Source: Rhizobium sp. CIAT894 (GTDB lineage Bacteria; Pseudomonadota; Alphaproteobacteria; Rhizobiales; Rhizobiaceae). From it: a stretch of DNA of 64,000 bases. The first letter of the stretch is position 1. Every line of letters starts with the position of its first letter. The position numbers were made by a program, and so were the translations under genes. Below, one piece after another: positions 53,247 to 61,745 of this stretch. The stretch lies in the NCBI RefSeq assembly GCF_000172795.2, contig NZ_CP020947.1:2235001-2299000 (forward strand), written 5' to 3'. The notes under the pieces are model-generated. The model was not told the DNA's origin. It saw only the letters and a list, made by a program, of their open reading frames with translations, and did no database searches.

Positions 53247-53612
53247 ATGCGCATCAAATTTGCCCTTGCCGCGTCCCTGTTCGCCGTCAGCCTTGCAGGT
53301 GCTGCCTTCGCCCAGCCGGGCTATTCCGACGACTATACCAACGATAGCGACGGTTTCTCCCCGAGCCCGGTGGCGAAGCCGGCTCCGGTCCATTACAGCA
53401 ACCGCAAGGCCCCGGCCTATTCCAGCGACTACACCAACGACAGCGACGGCTTCGCGCCTAGCGCCATGGCGGCCCCTGCCGTCGACAAGACCGCAACGGC
53501 GAGCATCGCACCCCTGCCCCCATGCCACAGCATGATTGGCCCGAAGGGCTCCCACACAAAGGGTGCCGACAGCGGAGCCTCGCGCACCGAAGCCTGCCGC
53601 GCTACGCATTGA
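53247..53612 (+). CDS. small exported protein with internal duplication
   Basis: 121 residues, no family name that I recognise. After a signal peptide (FALAASLFAVSLAGAAFAQ) the mature protein contains two near-identical modules of about 30 residues, each with (S)xDYTNDSDGF followed by Ser/Pro and VxKP or APAVDK. The C-terminal 40 residues hold two cysteines and many Gly/Ser. Such duplications suggest a wall- or surface-binding structural protein. GAGGAGAT precedes the ATG and a strong symmetric terminator follows the stop, which supports real expression. Confidence 0.72.
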   Translation: MRIKFALAASLFAVSLAGAAFAQPGYSDDYTNDSDGFSPSPVAKPAPVHYSNRKAPAYSSDYTNDSDGFAPSAMAAPAVDKTATASIAPLPPCHSMIGPKGSHTKGADSGASRTEACRATH

Positions 53613-53619
53613 TCCAACA

Positions 53620-53650
53620 AAAGAAAGGGCCGGTAACCGGCCCTTTCTTT
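53620..53650. terminator. bidirectional intrinsic terminator
   Basis: A near-perfect inverted repeat (arms 53620-53634 and 53636-53650, central A) starts with AAAGAAAGGG and ends CCCTTTCTTTT, giving a GC-rich stem with A tracts before and T tracts after. It can terminate both the exported protein gene (plus) and the ICMT-like gene (minus), which converge here. Confidence 0.85.
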
Positions 53651-53671
53651 TCAATCTGCTTCCTTTTCGCC

Positions 53672-54316
53672 TTAGAACACGAACGGAATAAGCCGGTAGC
53701 GGGTCGTAGTCATGAAGGCCGCGTAAGCAGGATCCTCCTTGAGCAGACGCTCCTCCGCCAGGAGGCGGAAACATTGGGCGGCAAGAGCCGCCGCATAAAT
53801 GGCGAAATTCAAGAGCGACGGGTTGGCCAAGAAAAAGCTGACATGCGTCATCAAATAACCCGCATACATCGGGTGGCGGACAAACCTGTAGGGGCCGCCG
53901 ATCTTGACGCCACGATTGGCCGGCACCAGACCGAAGCTCCGCCGCAATACCAGCTTTGCAGATATCTGCAGGATGAAACCGAGGCACATCACCATTCCAC
54001 AGAGCCAAAGCGGCGCAAGCGGCTCCGTCGTCGTTGGCGATACGAGCAGCGGGAAGAGCGTGCCGATGGCGGTGACAGTCCAATCATAGACCCGTAGGGA
54101 CGCATTCCTCGTCGCTCGGCGGGTGAGGATCAGAAAGGCCGCAGCGCCTTCCGAAACAAGCAGCAGGCCATCGATGATCGCCCTGTTGTCCTGCATCTGG
54201 GGCACGATACGCATGACGATCGCAACGAATAAATAGCAGATCAGAACCTTTTCGACGATATCGAGAACGAAATAGACATCGAGGAATGACCAGCTTGCCG
54301 CTGCCTGTTTTTTCAT
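53672..54316 (-). CDS. isoprenylcysteine carboxyl methyltransferase-family protein
   Basis: 214-residue membrane protein of the ICMT/phospholipid methyltransferase superfamily. About five hydrophobic segments lead to the SAM-binding signature GGPYRFVRHPMYAGYLMTHV, followed by a final hydrophobic region and the EERLLKEDPAYAAF tail, typical of the family. It is expected to methylate a lipid or an isoprenoid/quinone-like molecule at the membrane; the substrate is unknown. The ATG at 54316 was preferred; a GTG six codons upstream (54334) is the alternative. It converges on the bidirectional terminator. Confidence 0.87.
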   Translation of the reverse strand: MKKQAAASWSFLDVYFVLDIVEKVLICYLFVAIVMRIVPQMQDNRAIIDGLLLVSEGAAAFLILTRRATRNASLRVYDWTVTAIGTLFPLLVSPTTTEPLAPLWLCGMVMCLGFILQISAKLVLRRSFGLVPANRGVKIGGPYRFVRHPMYAGYLMTHVSFFLANPSLLNFAIYAAALAAQCFRLLAEERLLKEDPAYAAFMTTTRYRLIPFVF

Positions 54317-54468
54317 AGTTTGCAAGACTTCCACATCATAAGATCGCGGTAATCTATATCTGCGTGGCGCTAAATATAGGTTAAGGCATTCGCTCAGATC
54401 TGAAGGAGCGGCGATTCTTGCTTTGCCGATCCTGACTCAGAGTGCCGCAGCTTGAGGTCCGATCACCG

Positions 54469-55188
54469 TCAGCTTTCGCGTGTCGTTTCGCCGAAAACCG
54501 CCTCGAAGGCGGTGCGCAGCCGGATATCGACATCGGCCATCATCACGGGCAGGCCGAGATCGACGAGGCTGGTCACGCCATAGGCTGATATCCCGCAGGG
54601 CACGATGCCGCCGAAATGATCGAGATCCGGATCGACGTTGAGCGACAGTCCGTGGAAAGTCACCCATTTCCGCAGCCTGATGCCGAGGGCGGCGATCTTG
54701 TCCTCGGCCATCGTTCCATCGGCAAGCAATGGTTTTTCCGGCCGGCGCACCCAGACGCCGACGCGGTCCTCACGTCGCTCGCCGCGCACATTCATCATAT
54801 CGAGCGTACGGATGACGACATCCTCGAGGGCGGCGACGAAGGCGCGCACATCCTGGCGCCTGCGCTTCAGGTCGAGCATCACATAGGCGACGCGCTGGCC
54901 GGGTCCATGATAGGTGTATTCACCGCCGCGCCCCGTCGCAAAGACCGGAAAACGGTCCGGCTGGACGAGATCGCTCGCATTGGCGCTAGTGCCGGCAGTA
55001 TAGAGCGGCGGATGTTCGACGAGCCAGACCAGCTCATCCCCGCCGTCCGATATCGCCGCCACTTCACGCTCCATCGTCTCCACCGCCTCCTCATAGGCAA
55101 CGAGGCCGTCGGAGATGCGCCAGCGCACCGGCCGGGTGCCGGCTTGGGGAAGCATGGAGAATTCGAGATCGGTGCGAAGCATGGCCAT
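54469..55188 (-). CDS. lipB: octanoyl-[acyl-carrier-protein]:protein octanoyltransferase
   Basis: 239-residue LipB, transferring octanoyl from ACP to lipoyl domains in lipoic acid synthesis. The conserved core is present: [20 protein letters not shown] (RGGxxTYHGPGQ), [19 protein letters not shown] (catalytic Lys in AALG(I)[10 protein letters not shown]) and [14 protein letters not shown] (catalytic Cys). The start ATG lies one codon before MLRTDLEF. It is separate from lipA, as in other rhizobia. A 184-bp gap and then the tRNA-Leu gene lie upstream; the downstream neighbour is on the same strand but unrelated. Confidence 0.97.
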   Translation of the reverse strand: MAMLRTDLEFSMLPQAGTRPVRWRISDGLVAYEEAVETMEREVAAISDGGDELVWLVEHPPLYTAGTSANASDLVQPDRFPVFATGRGGEYTYHGPGQRVAYVMLDLKRRRQDVRAFVAALEDVVIRTLDMMNVRGERREDRVGVWVRRPEKPLLADGTMAEDKIAALGIRLRKWVTFHGLSLNVDPDLDHFGGIVPCGISAYGVTSLVDLGLPVMMADVDIRLRTAFEAVFGETTRES

Positions 55189-55372
55189 TCCTTGCCGCCC
55201 TCCCCGAAATGCCTGCGAAATTAGGGGGCGACAAGATAGCTATATGGACCCGTTTCGGGGGCAATTCAAATGCGATGACCGGTTTTTAAAAAAACTGTCA
55301 TACCGCCCTTGTGCACCCCAAATCCTTTTGCTACATGCTGCCCCGCCGACGCAAATCGGCACCTACCACGAT

Positions 55373-55457
55373 GCGGTCGTGGCGGAATTGGTAGACGCGC
55401 AGCGTTGAGGTCGCTGTGGGGCAACCCGTGGAAGTTCGAGTCTTCTCGACCGCACCA
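55373..55457 (+). tRNA. tRNA-Leu (anticodon GAG)
   Basis: An 85-nt class II cloverleaf: acceptor GCGGTCG pairs with CGACCGC, the D arm is GCGGAATTGGTAGACGC, the anticodon stem CAGCG/CGCTG encloses loop TTGAGGT (anticodon GAG), a long variable arm (TGGGGCAACCCG) follows, and the T arm contains GTTCGAGTC. The 3' CCA is encoded. The long variable arm together with the GAG anticodon identifies leucine. Confidence 0.95.
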
Positions 55458-55584
55458 TTCCCTTTCTGGGAAACGCTTTCTAAGCGACGATTTCGATTTT
55501 ACCTCGAAATTATCTACGGCTCCTCGGCTTGATCGCCCGGCCATCTCATGGTTGATGGCATCATCCCCGCAAGAATCGGCCGCC

Positions 55585-56505
55585 ATGTCAGATCCGCATC
55601 AAAATTCCCTGCAGGGCATGGCCATCATGTCCGGCGCCATGCTGATCCTGCCGACCATGGATGCCATCGCCAAGTACATGGCGACCTTCGAGGCGATGTC
55701 GCCGGGTCAGGTGACCTTTTACCGATTCTTTTTCCAGATCGCCTGCACCCTCCCGATTCTCTTCGCGCTGTTCGGGCTGAAGGCGCTTTCGGCCAAACGG
55801 CCATGGATGAACCTGCTGCGCGGCGTGCTGCATGGTGGTGCGAGCCTGCTTTTCTTCGTCGCGGTCAAATACATGCCGCTTGCCGATGTCTTCGCCATCT
55901 ATTTCGTCGAGCCCTTCATGCTGGCCGCCCTGTCGGCGTTGTTCCTCGGGGAGAGGGTCGGCTGGCGCCGCTGGATAGCGATCGTGGTCGGTTTCGGCGG
56001 CGCGATGATCGTCATTCAGCCGAGTTACGAGATTTTCGGCCTGAAGGCGCTGCTGCCGGTCGCCTGCGCCTTTCTGTTCTCGCTCTACCTGTTCCTCAAC
56101 CGCGCCATCGGCGAGGCCGATTCGCCGCTGACGATGCAGACCATGGCCGGCATCGGCGGAACGGTCTTCATGGCCGCCGCCCTTTTCGTCGGCAATGGTT
56201 CCGGCAATGCCGATTTCGCCGTCTCTCTGCCCTCCTCCGGTCTTGCTCTTGTGCTGCTCCTCGCCCTCGGCCTGATCTCGGGATATGCGCATATGCTTGT
56301 GGTCCGGGCGTTCCGGCTCGCGCCGCTGTCGCTGCTTGCGCCGTTCCAGTACTTCGAGATCATCTCGGCAACGGTGCTCGGCTATGCGCTGTTCAATGAT
56401 TTCCCAAGCTTCTCCAAATGGATCGGCATTTTGATCATCGTCGCATCCGGGCTCTTCATCATCTGGCGCGAGCGGCTGCAGGCGCAATCGTTAAAATCTT
56501 CCTGA
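55585..56505 (+). CDS. EamA/RhaT-family (DMT superfamily) transporter
   Basis: 306-residue inner-membrane transporter of the drug/metabolite superfamily. Ten hydrophobic segments can be counted in two EamA repeats (about 10-145 and 155-295), with the usual motif FVAVKYMPLADVFAIYFVEP in repeat one and the RAFRLAPLSLLAPFQYFEII counterpart in repeat two. Members export amino acids, nucleosides or other metabolites. I chose ATG 55585; another in-frame ATG at 55555 is possible, and the frame extends upstream across the tRNA gene, which is not coding. The substrate is unknown. Confidence 0.88.
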   Translation: MSDPHQNSLQGMAIMSGAMLILPTMDAIAKYMATFEAMSPGQVTFYRFFFQIACTLPILFALFGLKALSAKRPWMNLLRGVLHGGASLLFFVAVKYMPLADVFAIYFVEPFMLAALSALFLGERVGWRRWIAIVVGFGGAMIVIQPSYEIFGLKALLPVACAFLFSLYLFLNRAIGEADSPLTMQTMAGIGGTVFMAAALFVGNGSGNADFAVSLPSSGLALVLLLALGLISGYAHMLVVRAFRLAPLSLLAPFQYFEIISATVLGYALFNDFPSFSKWIGILIIVASGLFIIWRERLQAQSLKSS

Positions 56506-56569
56506 CCCCGGGAATGTCGGATTAACTCCTCTTCTTGAGGGATCGTCAATTCGCAGGCGATAAAACTGT

Positions 56570-56595
56570 CTCCGGCTTCATGATGAAGCCTGGAG
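56570..56595 (+). promoter_or_regulatory. leader hairpin masking the Shine-Dalgarno of the next gene
   Basis: CTCC-GGCTTCAT-G-ATGAAGCC-T-GGAG forms a 12-bp hairpin with a 1-nt bulge (56570-56581 with 56583-56595; the real loop would be a few bases). The last arm GGAG (56592-56595) is the only ribosome-binding site for the ATG at 56603. The structure would hide it. Confidence 0.55.
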
Positions 56596-56602
56596 CTAAA
56601 AC

Positions 56603-57307
56603 ATGAGCGAATTTCGTCTCGCTTTTCCGGCCTGTGTCGTGGCCGGCAAGCATCGGCTGACGGCCGAAGATATAATACTATTGCGCAAACATGCTTTCCC
56701 GGAAGGCATCCGGACATCCGATGATGTCGTGGCGATGTTGGCGCTCAATAATTCCTGCCCTGAAAAATGTGCCGCCTGGAACACCTTCTTCGTGGAGCAG
56801 CTCGCCGGTTTCATTGTTCATTATACCTACCCGCAGGGCTCGCTCGATGAAATCAACGTCGCCTGGATCATGCGCATGTTCACGACCGACGGTGTCGTCA
56901 ACTCGGCGCTGGAACTCGAGCTCATTCTCCACATCATGGAGATTTCGGCCGACGTCCCGGGTGAATTGAGGGCGCTCGCCCTCGATCAACTCCGTCTGGC
57001 GATCACCGACAATATCGGTGGCTACAAGCTGTCGCGCGCCGTCGATCGTCGGGGCATTACCCGCCAGGACGTCGATTTTGCCATGCGCATCTTCAGAAGC
57101 GTTGCCGAAAGCGGCATCATCCCCGTTTCCGCGGCCGAATACGGCGTGCTCAAGCACATCGAGCAGGTGACGCTGCCCGGTGCCAATCATCCGCATTGGA
57201 CGGGAATCATGGCCGCCGTCGAGCTGCGTGACTATGCCGAGCCGCGGCGCAGCCGCTGGCTGCGTATCGTCGACGAGGAACCCGTCTGCGAAGCAGCTGT
57301 GGCCTGA
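56603..57307 (+). CDS. conserved hypothetical protein (Rhizobiales)
   Basis: 234 residues, no family name known to me. Mostly alpha-helical and soluble, without signal peptide, membrane segment or cofactor motif. The N-terminal section (LRKHAFPEGIRTSDDVVAML, followed by LNNSCPEKCAAWNTFFVEQL) contains two Cys 3 apart (CPEKC). The long central helices and repeat-like pairs (LRALALDQLRLAITDNIGGY) resemble a HEAT/TPR-type arrangement, but I could not fit a profile. The ribosome site GGAG is locked in a hairpin at 56570-56595, suggesting controlled translation. A 20-bp tandem repeat and then pccA follow. Confidence 0.68.
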   Translation: MSEFRLAFPACVVAGKHRLTAEDIILLRKHAFPEGIRTSDDVVAMLALNNSCPEKCAAWNTFFVEQLAGFIVHYTYPQGSLDEINVAWIMRMFTTDGVVNSALELELILHIMEISADVPGELRALALDQLRLAITDNIGGYKLSRAVDRRGITRQDVDFAMRIFRSVAESGIIPVSAAEYGVLKHIEQVTLPGANHPHWTGIMAAVELRDYAEPRRSRWLRIVDEEPVCEAAVA

Positions 57308-57314
57308 TCCGCAT

Positions 57315-57366
57315 CAAGCCTGTCTGATGCTCCTCAAGTCTGCCTGATGCTCTTCAAGCCTGATTG
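57315..57366 (+). repeat. short 20-bp tandem repeat (2.5 copies)
   Basis: Units CAAGCCTGTCTGATGCTCCT (57315-57334) and CAAGTCTGCCTGATGCTCTT (57335-57354) differ at 3 of 20 positions, followed by a 12-bp partial third unit. It lies in the gap between the hypothetical gene and pccA and may vary in copy number. Confidence 0.65.
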
Positions 57367-57404
57367 TGCGTTCCGGTGTTTTGTGCGTAAAACTCCGGAA
57401 CGCA
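57367..57404 (+). terminator. hairpin in the gap before pccA
   Basis: A 10-bp stem (TGCGTTCCGG, 57367-57376, with CCGGAACGCA, 57395-57404) plus an inner GTTTT/AAAAC stem encloses a GTGCGT loop. It is followed by TTTCTG and then the pccA ribosome site GGTGGAG. It may terminate the upstream gene or attenuate pccA. Confidence 0.45.
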
Positions 57405-57422
57405 TTTCTGGGTGGAGTCTCG

Positions 57423-59432
57423 ATGTTCAAGAAAATCCTGATCGCGAACCGCGGCGAAATCGCCTGCCGCGTGATCAAGACCGCGCGCCGCATGGGCATT
57501 CTCACCGTTGCGGTCTATTCGGATGCGGATCGGGATGCACTGCATGTCGAAATGGCCGACGAGGCCGTGCATATCGGCCCTGCCGCGGCCTCCGAAAGCT
57601 ATCTGGTTGCCGAAAAGATCATCGCCGCCTGCAGGGCGACCGGCGCCGAGGCGGTACATCCCGGTTACGGCTTCCTGTCCGAACGCGCTGCATTCTGCGC
57701 TGAACTGGAAAAGCAGGGAATCGTCTTCATCGGCCCGAAGCCGAGGGCCATCATGGCGATGGGCGACAAGATTGAATCGAAGAAATTCGCCAACGCCGCC
57801 GGCGTGTCGACCGTGCCCGGCCATCTCGGCGTCATCGAGGATGCCGCCCATGCGGAAGTGATATCGGGCGGGATCGGTTATCCCGTCATGATCAAGGCAT
57901 CGGCCGGCGGCGGCGGCAAGGGCATGCGGATCGCCTGGAACGAGGCCGAGGTGCGCGACGGTTTCGAGCGCGCCCGCTCCGAGGCGAAGAGCTCGTTCGG
58001 CGACGACCGCGTCTTCATCGAGAAATTCATCGTCGAGCCGCGCCACATCGAGATCCAGGTGCTGGCCGATGCGCATGGCAACGTCGTCTATCTCGGCGAA
58101 CGCGAATGCTCGATCCAGCGGCGGAACCAGAAGGTGGCGGAAGAGGCGCCCTCGCCTTTCCTCGACGAAAAAACCCGCAAGGCGATGGGCGAACAATCGG
58201 TGGCGTTGGCCAAAGCCGTCGATTATCAGAGCGCGGGCACCGTCGAATTCATCGTCGACCGTGATCGCAATTTCTATTTCCTGGAAATGAACACCCGCCT
58301 GCAGGTCGAACATCCCGTCACCGAACTCGTCACCGGCATCGATCTCGTAGAGCAGATGATCCGCGTCGCAGCCGGTGAGCCCCTTCCCCTGGTCCAGGAC
58401 GATATCAGGCTCGACGGCTGGGCAATCGAAAGCCGGCTTTATGCCGAAGACCCCTACCGCAATTTCCTGCCCTCGATCGGCCGCCTGACGCGCTACCGCC
58501 CGCCGGCCGAGGGCCGGACCGGCAATGTCGTCGTCCGCAACGATACCGGCGTCTTCGAAGGTGCCGAGATTTCTATGTATTACGATCCGATGATCGCCAA
58601 GCTTTGCACCTGGGCGCCGACCCGCAGCGAGGCGATCGAGGCCATGGGCCGGGCGCTCGACGGCTTCGTCGTCGATGGCATCGAGCACAATGTTCCGTTC
58701 CTGGCGGCGCTGATGAAACATCCGCGCTGGCGCGAGGGCCGGCTTTCCACGGGCTTTATTTCAGAGGAATATCCCGACGGCTTCGCGCCGATGAAACCGG
58801 ACAGGATGGAAGAGGCTGTGCTGGCCGCCATTGCGCTGTCCGCCTCGCTGATCGAGGCAAACCGCCGCGAGCGTTTCGCCGACCGCCTGCGCGCCGCATC
58901 GGGCGTGCTGCGCGAGCACTGGGTGGTCAAAACAGGCGACAACCCTGTCGCAGTCAGATTGCTCGATGGCCTCGTCACCATCCCTTTCGACATGGAAGTG
59001 GCGATAGAAGGCGAGAGCATGAGCGTTGTCACCGACTGGAGACCGGGAGATCCGGTCTGGAGCGGCAAGGTCGGCGGCCGAGATATCACCGCCCAGATCC
59101 GCCCCGTTCTCAATGGGTTGCGCATCGATTGGCAGGGGCTGTCGGTGACAGCCAAAGTCTTTTCGCCGCGCCATGCCGAACTCGACAGGCTGATGCCGGT
59201 CAAGGTGCCCCCAGATACGTCCAAGCTCCTGCTCTGCCCGATGCCCGGCCTCGTCGTTGCCATCGCGGTTGCCGAGGGCCAGGAGGTCAAGGCCGGCGAG
59301 ACGCTGGCGATCGTCGAAGCGATGAAGATGGAAAATGTGCTGCGCGCCGATCGCGATCTCGTCGTTTCGAAGATCAATGCCGCGGCCGGCGAAAGCCTGG
59401 CCGTCGACGCGGTGATCATGGAATTCGCCTGA
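57423..59432 (+). CDS. pccA: propionyl-CoA carboxylase, biotin-containing alpha subunit
   Basis: 669-residue biotin-dependent carboxylase subunit. The biotin carboxylase domain (1-450) has the ATP loop KASAGGGGKGMRIAW, ECSIQRRNQKVAEEAPSPFL and NFYFLEMNTRLQVEHPVTEL. A roughly 150-residue linker follows with a BT-like section (VTDWRPGDPVWSGKVGG), as in PCC alpha chains, and the protein ends with a biotinyl domain bearing AMKMENVLRA. With pccB it carboxylates propionyl-CoA to methylmalonyl-CoA. The start ATG at 57423 follows GGTGGAG. The pccB gene is 3.2 kb away on the opposite strand, with unrelated genes between. No mutase gene is in the window. Confidence 0.9.
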   Translation: MFKKILIANRGEIACRVIKTARRMGILTVAVYSDADRDALHVEMADEAVHIGPAAASESYLVAEKIIAACRATGAEAVHPGYGFLSERAAFCAELEKQGIVFIGPKPRAIMAMGDKIESKKFANAAGVSTVPGHLGVIEDAAHAEVISGGIGYPVMIKASAGGGGKGMRIAWNEAEVRDGFERARSEAKSSFGDDRVFIEKFIVEPRHIEIQVLADAHGNVVYLGERECSIQRRNQKVAEEAPSPFLDEKTRKAMGEQSVALAKAVDYQSAGTVEFIVDRDRNFYFLEMNTRLQVEHPVTELVTGIDLVEQMIRVAAGEPLPLVQDDIRLDGWAIESRLYAEDPYRNFLPSIGRLTRYRPPAEGRTGNVVVRNDTGVFEGAEISMYYDPMIAKLCTWAPTRSEAIEAMGRALDGFVVDGIEHNVPFLAALMKHPRWREGRLSTGFISEEYPDGFAPMKPDRMEEAVLAAIALSASLIEANRRERFADRLRAASGVLREHWVVKTGDNPVAVRLLDGLVTIPFDMEVAIEGESMSVVTDWRPGDPVWSGKVGGRDITAQIRPVLNGLRIDWQGLSVTAKVFSPRHAELDRLMPVKVPPDTSKLLLCPMPGLVVAIAVAEGQEVKAGETLAIVEAMKMENVLRADRDLVVSKINAAAGESLAVDAVIMEFA

Positions 59433-59525
59433 GAGGAAAAGACTGGGGCGGCGGGTGTTTGCGCTTGAGCCCGGCTCGCCGACCATGGCAAGCTCAGCCC
59501 GATAAATCAGCAGGGAGACAGGAAG

Positions 59526-60653
59526 ATGGACGTTCGCGCCGCTGTTGCCGTTCAGGCCGGCAAACCGCTTGAAGTGATGACCGTGCAGTTGCAAGGGCCG
59601 AAGGCCGGCGAGGTGCTGGTCGAGGTCAAGGCGACCGGCATTTGCCACACCGACGACTTCACCCTGTCGGGCGCCGATCCGGAAGGCCTGTTTCCGGCCA
59701 TTCTCGGCCATGAGGGTGCCGGCATCGTCGTCGATGTCGGTCCCGGCGTCACCTCGGTGAAGAAGGGCGATCACGTCATCCCGCTCTACACGCCGGAATG
59801 CCGCGAGTGCTACTCCTGCACCTCCCGCAAGACCAATCTCTGCACCTCGATCCGCGCTACCCAGGGTCAGGGCGTGATGCCGGACGGCACGAGCCGCTTC
59901 TCGATCGGCAAGGACAAGATCCATCACTATATGGGCTGCTCGACCTTCGCCAATTACACCGTGCTGCCGGAGATCGCGCTCGCCAAGATCAATCCCGACG
60001 CGCCCTTCGACAAGGTCTGCTACATCGGCTGCGGCGTCACCACAGGCATCGGCGCGGTGATCAACACCGCCAAGGTGGAGATCGGATCGACCGCCATCGT
60101 CTTCGGTCTCGGCGGCATCGGCCTCAACGTGCTGCAGGGCCTGCGCCTTGCCGGCGCCGACATGATCATCGGCGTCGACATCAACCCGGATCGCAAGGAA
60201 TGGGGCGAGAAGTTCGGCATGACGCATTTCGTCAATCCGAAGGAGGTCGGCGACGACATCGTTCCCTATCTGGTCAACATGACCAAGCGCAACGGCGACC
60301 TGATCGGCGGCGCCGACTACACCTTCGACTGCACCGGCAACACCAAGGTGATGCGCCAGGCGCTGGAAGCCAGCCACCGCGGCTGGGGCAAATCGGTCAT
60401 CATCGGGGTGGCCGGCGCCGGCCAGGAGATCTCGACGCGGCCGTTCCAGCTGGTCACCGGCCGCAACTGGATGGGCACCGCCTTCGGCGGCGCGCGTGGC
60501 CGCACCGACGTTCCGAAGATCGTCGACTGGTACATGCAGGGCAAGATCCAGATCGATCCGATGATCACCCATACGATGCCGCTCGACGACATCAACAAGG
60601 GCTTCGAGCTGATGCACAAGGGCGAAAGCATCCGCGGCGTGGTGGTATACTGA
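59526..60653 (+). CDS. S-(hydroxymethyl)glutathione dehydrogenase / class III alcohol dehydrogenase
   Basis: 375-residue Zn-dependent dehydrogenase oxidising the glutathione adduct of formaldehyde to S-formylglutathione (adhC/frmA type). Catalytic-Zn ligands appear in [17 protein letters not shown] and LGHEGAGIV. The structural Zn is held by four cysteines in [17 protein letters not shown]. The NAD-binding loop is [11 protein letters not shown]. The class III marker arginine near SIRATQGQG is seen. AGGGAGACAGGAAG precedes the ATG. The usual partner S-formylglutathione hydrolase gene is not here; instead a GNAT gene overlaps its stop by one base. Confidence 0.95.
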   Translation: MDVRAAVAVQAGKPLEVMTVQLQGPKAGEVLVEVKATGICHTDDFTLSGADPEGLFPAILGHEGAGIVVDVGPGVTSVKKGDHVIPLYTPECRECYSCTSRKTNLCTSIRATQGQGVMPDGTSRFSIGKDKIHHYMGCSTFANYTVLPEIALAKINPDAPFDKVCYIGCGVTTGIGAVINTAKVEIGSTAIVFGLGGIGLNVLQGLRLAGADMIIGVDINPDRKEWGEKFGMTHFVNPKEVGDDIVPYLVNMTKRNGDLIGGADYTFDCTGNTKVMRQALEASHRGWGKSVIIGVAGAGQEISTRPFQLVTGRNWMGTAFGGARGRTDVPKIVDWYMQGKIQIDPMITHTMPLDDINKGFELMHKGESIRGVVVY

Positions 60654-61126
60654 TGGCTGCAGCCAGCTACGAGGTCGATCTCAGGACGCTCGATGAGTTC
60701 CCCGCGCGAGAGCTCTACGACCTCCTGAGAATACGTGTCGATGTCTTTGTCGTCGAACAGAACTGCCCGTATCCGGAACTCGACGGCAAGGATGTCGACG
60801 CCCTGCATCTGCGGCTGCTGGAGGGGGCCGAGCTTATGGGCGCGGCGCGAATCCTGAAACCGCATGAGCCGCAGGATCCGTCAAAGATCGGCCGCGTCGT
60901 CGTCTCGCCTGCCTATCGCGGCAAGCGACTGGGAGATGCATTGATGCGCGAAGCGATCACCGCCTGTGAGCGGCTTTATCCGGAACATCCAATCGCCTTG
61001 TCGGCGCAGGCCCATCTGCGCCGCTTCTACGAATCCTTCGGCTTTGTCGGCACGTCGCAGGAATATCTGGAAGACGGCATTCCCCATATCGATATGATCA
61101 GACAGCCGGCCACTCAGCCGGCATGA
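60653..61126 (+). CDS. ElaA-family GNAT acetyltransferase
   Basis: 157-residue acetyltransferase of the ElaA type. The signature LRIRVDVFVVEQNCPYPELDGKD (read as two adjacent segments, RVDVFVVEQNCPY and PELDGKD) is the family N-terminus, followed by the acetyl-CoA-binding loop RVVVSPAYRGKRLGDALM and the closing RRFYESFGFVGTSQEYLEDG. Its own substrate is unknown. The start overlaps the dehydrogenase stop by one base (TGATG), so it is translationally coupled to it. The spacing to the next gene is 10 bp. Confidence 0.92.
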   Translation: MAAASYEVDLRTLDEFPARELYDLLRIRVDVFVVEQNCPYPELDGKDVDALHLRLLEGAELMGAARILKPHEPQDPSKIGRVVVSPAYRGKRLGDALMREAITACERLYPEHPIALSAQAHLRRFYESFGFVGTSQEYLEDGIPHIDMIRQPATQPA

Positions 61127-61136
61127 GGACAGTGCC

Positions 61137-61604
61137 ATGATCTATGTCGACGCCGATGCCTGCCCGGTGAAGCCGGAAATCCTCAAGGTTGCCGAACGCC
61201 ACGGCCTCGAAGTCACCTTCGTCGCCAATTCCGGCCTGCGCCCTTCCCGCGATCCGATGATCCACAACGTCATCGTCTCCAACGCCTTCGATGCCGCCGA
61301 CAATTGGATTGCCGAGCGTGCCGTTGCCGGCGATGTCGTCGTCACTGCCGATGTGCCGCTCGCCGTTCGCTGCGTCGCAACCGGCGCCTTCGTGAGCGGT
61401 CCAACGGGCCGCGTCTTCGACGAGACCAATATCGGCATGGCAAGCGCCATGCGCGATCTCGGCGCGCATCTGCGCGAAACCGGCGAGAGCAAGGGTTATA
61501 ACGCCGCCTTCAGCCCGAAAGACCGCTCACGTTTCCTCGAAACCTTCGATCGGCTCTGCCGCCGCGCCAAGAACCTTTCCGGGGATGCCGGCAGGCAGGC
61601 ATGA
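61137..61604 (+). CDS. YaiI/YqxD (DUF188, UPF0178) family protein
   Basis: 155-residue protein of the DUF188 family. The N-terminal IYVDADACPVKPEILKVAER is the clear family signature (metal-binding-like acidic residues in a PIN-like fold), followed by VVTADVPLAVRCVATGAFV and GPTGRVFDETNIGMASAMRD. The fold suggests a nuclease-like role, but activity is not established. AGTGCC before the ATG is not a strong ribosome site; translation is likely coupled to the upstream gene. It is last in the run starting with the dehydrogenase and is followed by a hairpin. Confidence 0.93.
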   Translation: MIYVDADACPVKPEILKVAERHGLEVTFVANSGLRPSRDPMIHNVIVSNAFDAADNWIAERAVAGDVVVTADVPLAVRCVATGAFVSGPTGRVFDETNIGMASAMRDLGAHLRETGESKGYNAAFSPKDRSRFLETFDRLCRRAKNLSGDAGRQA

Positions 61605-61611
61605 AACGGGT

Positions 61612-61628
61612 GGCATGGCAGCCATGCC
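61612..61628 (+). terminator. hairpin after the YaiI-family gene
   Basis: GGCATGGC-A-GCCATGCC (61612-61628) is a perfect inverted repeat 8 bp past the stop, followed by GTTTCCTACCTT. It may terminate the dehydrogenase operon just before the guanidine leader. Confidence 0.5.
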
Positions 61629-61675
61629 GTTTCCTACCTTGAACCGAGCCGTTTCCTCGCGCATATAGACCTTAA

Positions 61676-61725
61676 CGCAGACGACTGCGGCATCCTCGGA
61701 TGCAACGTCGCGGGGACGGCCTCGC
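61676..61725 (+). promoter_or_regulatory. guanidine-II (mini-ykkC) riboswitch candidate
   Basis: Two hairpins with ACGR loops stand before the SMR gene: CGCAG-ACGA-CTGCG at 61676-61689 and GCGGGG-ACGG-CCTCGC at 61710-61725. A 20-nt linker separates them, itself able to pair (GCATCC-TC-GGATGC). The ribosome site AAGGAG starts 9 nt later (61734). Paired ACGR stem-loops ahead of an SMR exporter are the defining layout of mini-ykkC RNAs. Guanidine binding would be expected to free the ribosome site. Confidence 0.8.
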
Positions 61726-61745
61726 TCTTGAACAAGGAGAGTCGC

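Noticed and set aside
55309..55584. In-frame extension of the EamA transporter across the tRNA-Leu gene
   Set aside because: The DNA folds as a complete tRNA with encoded CCA, so it cannot also be the transporter N-terminus.
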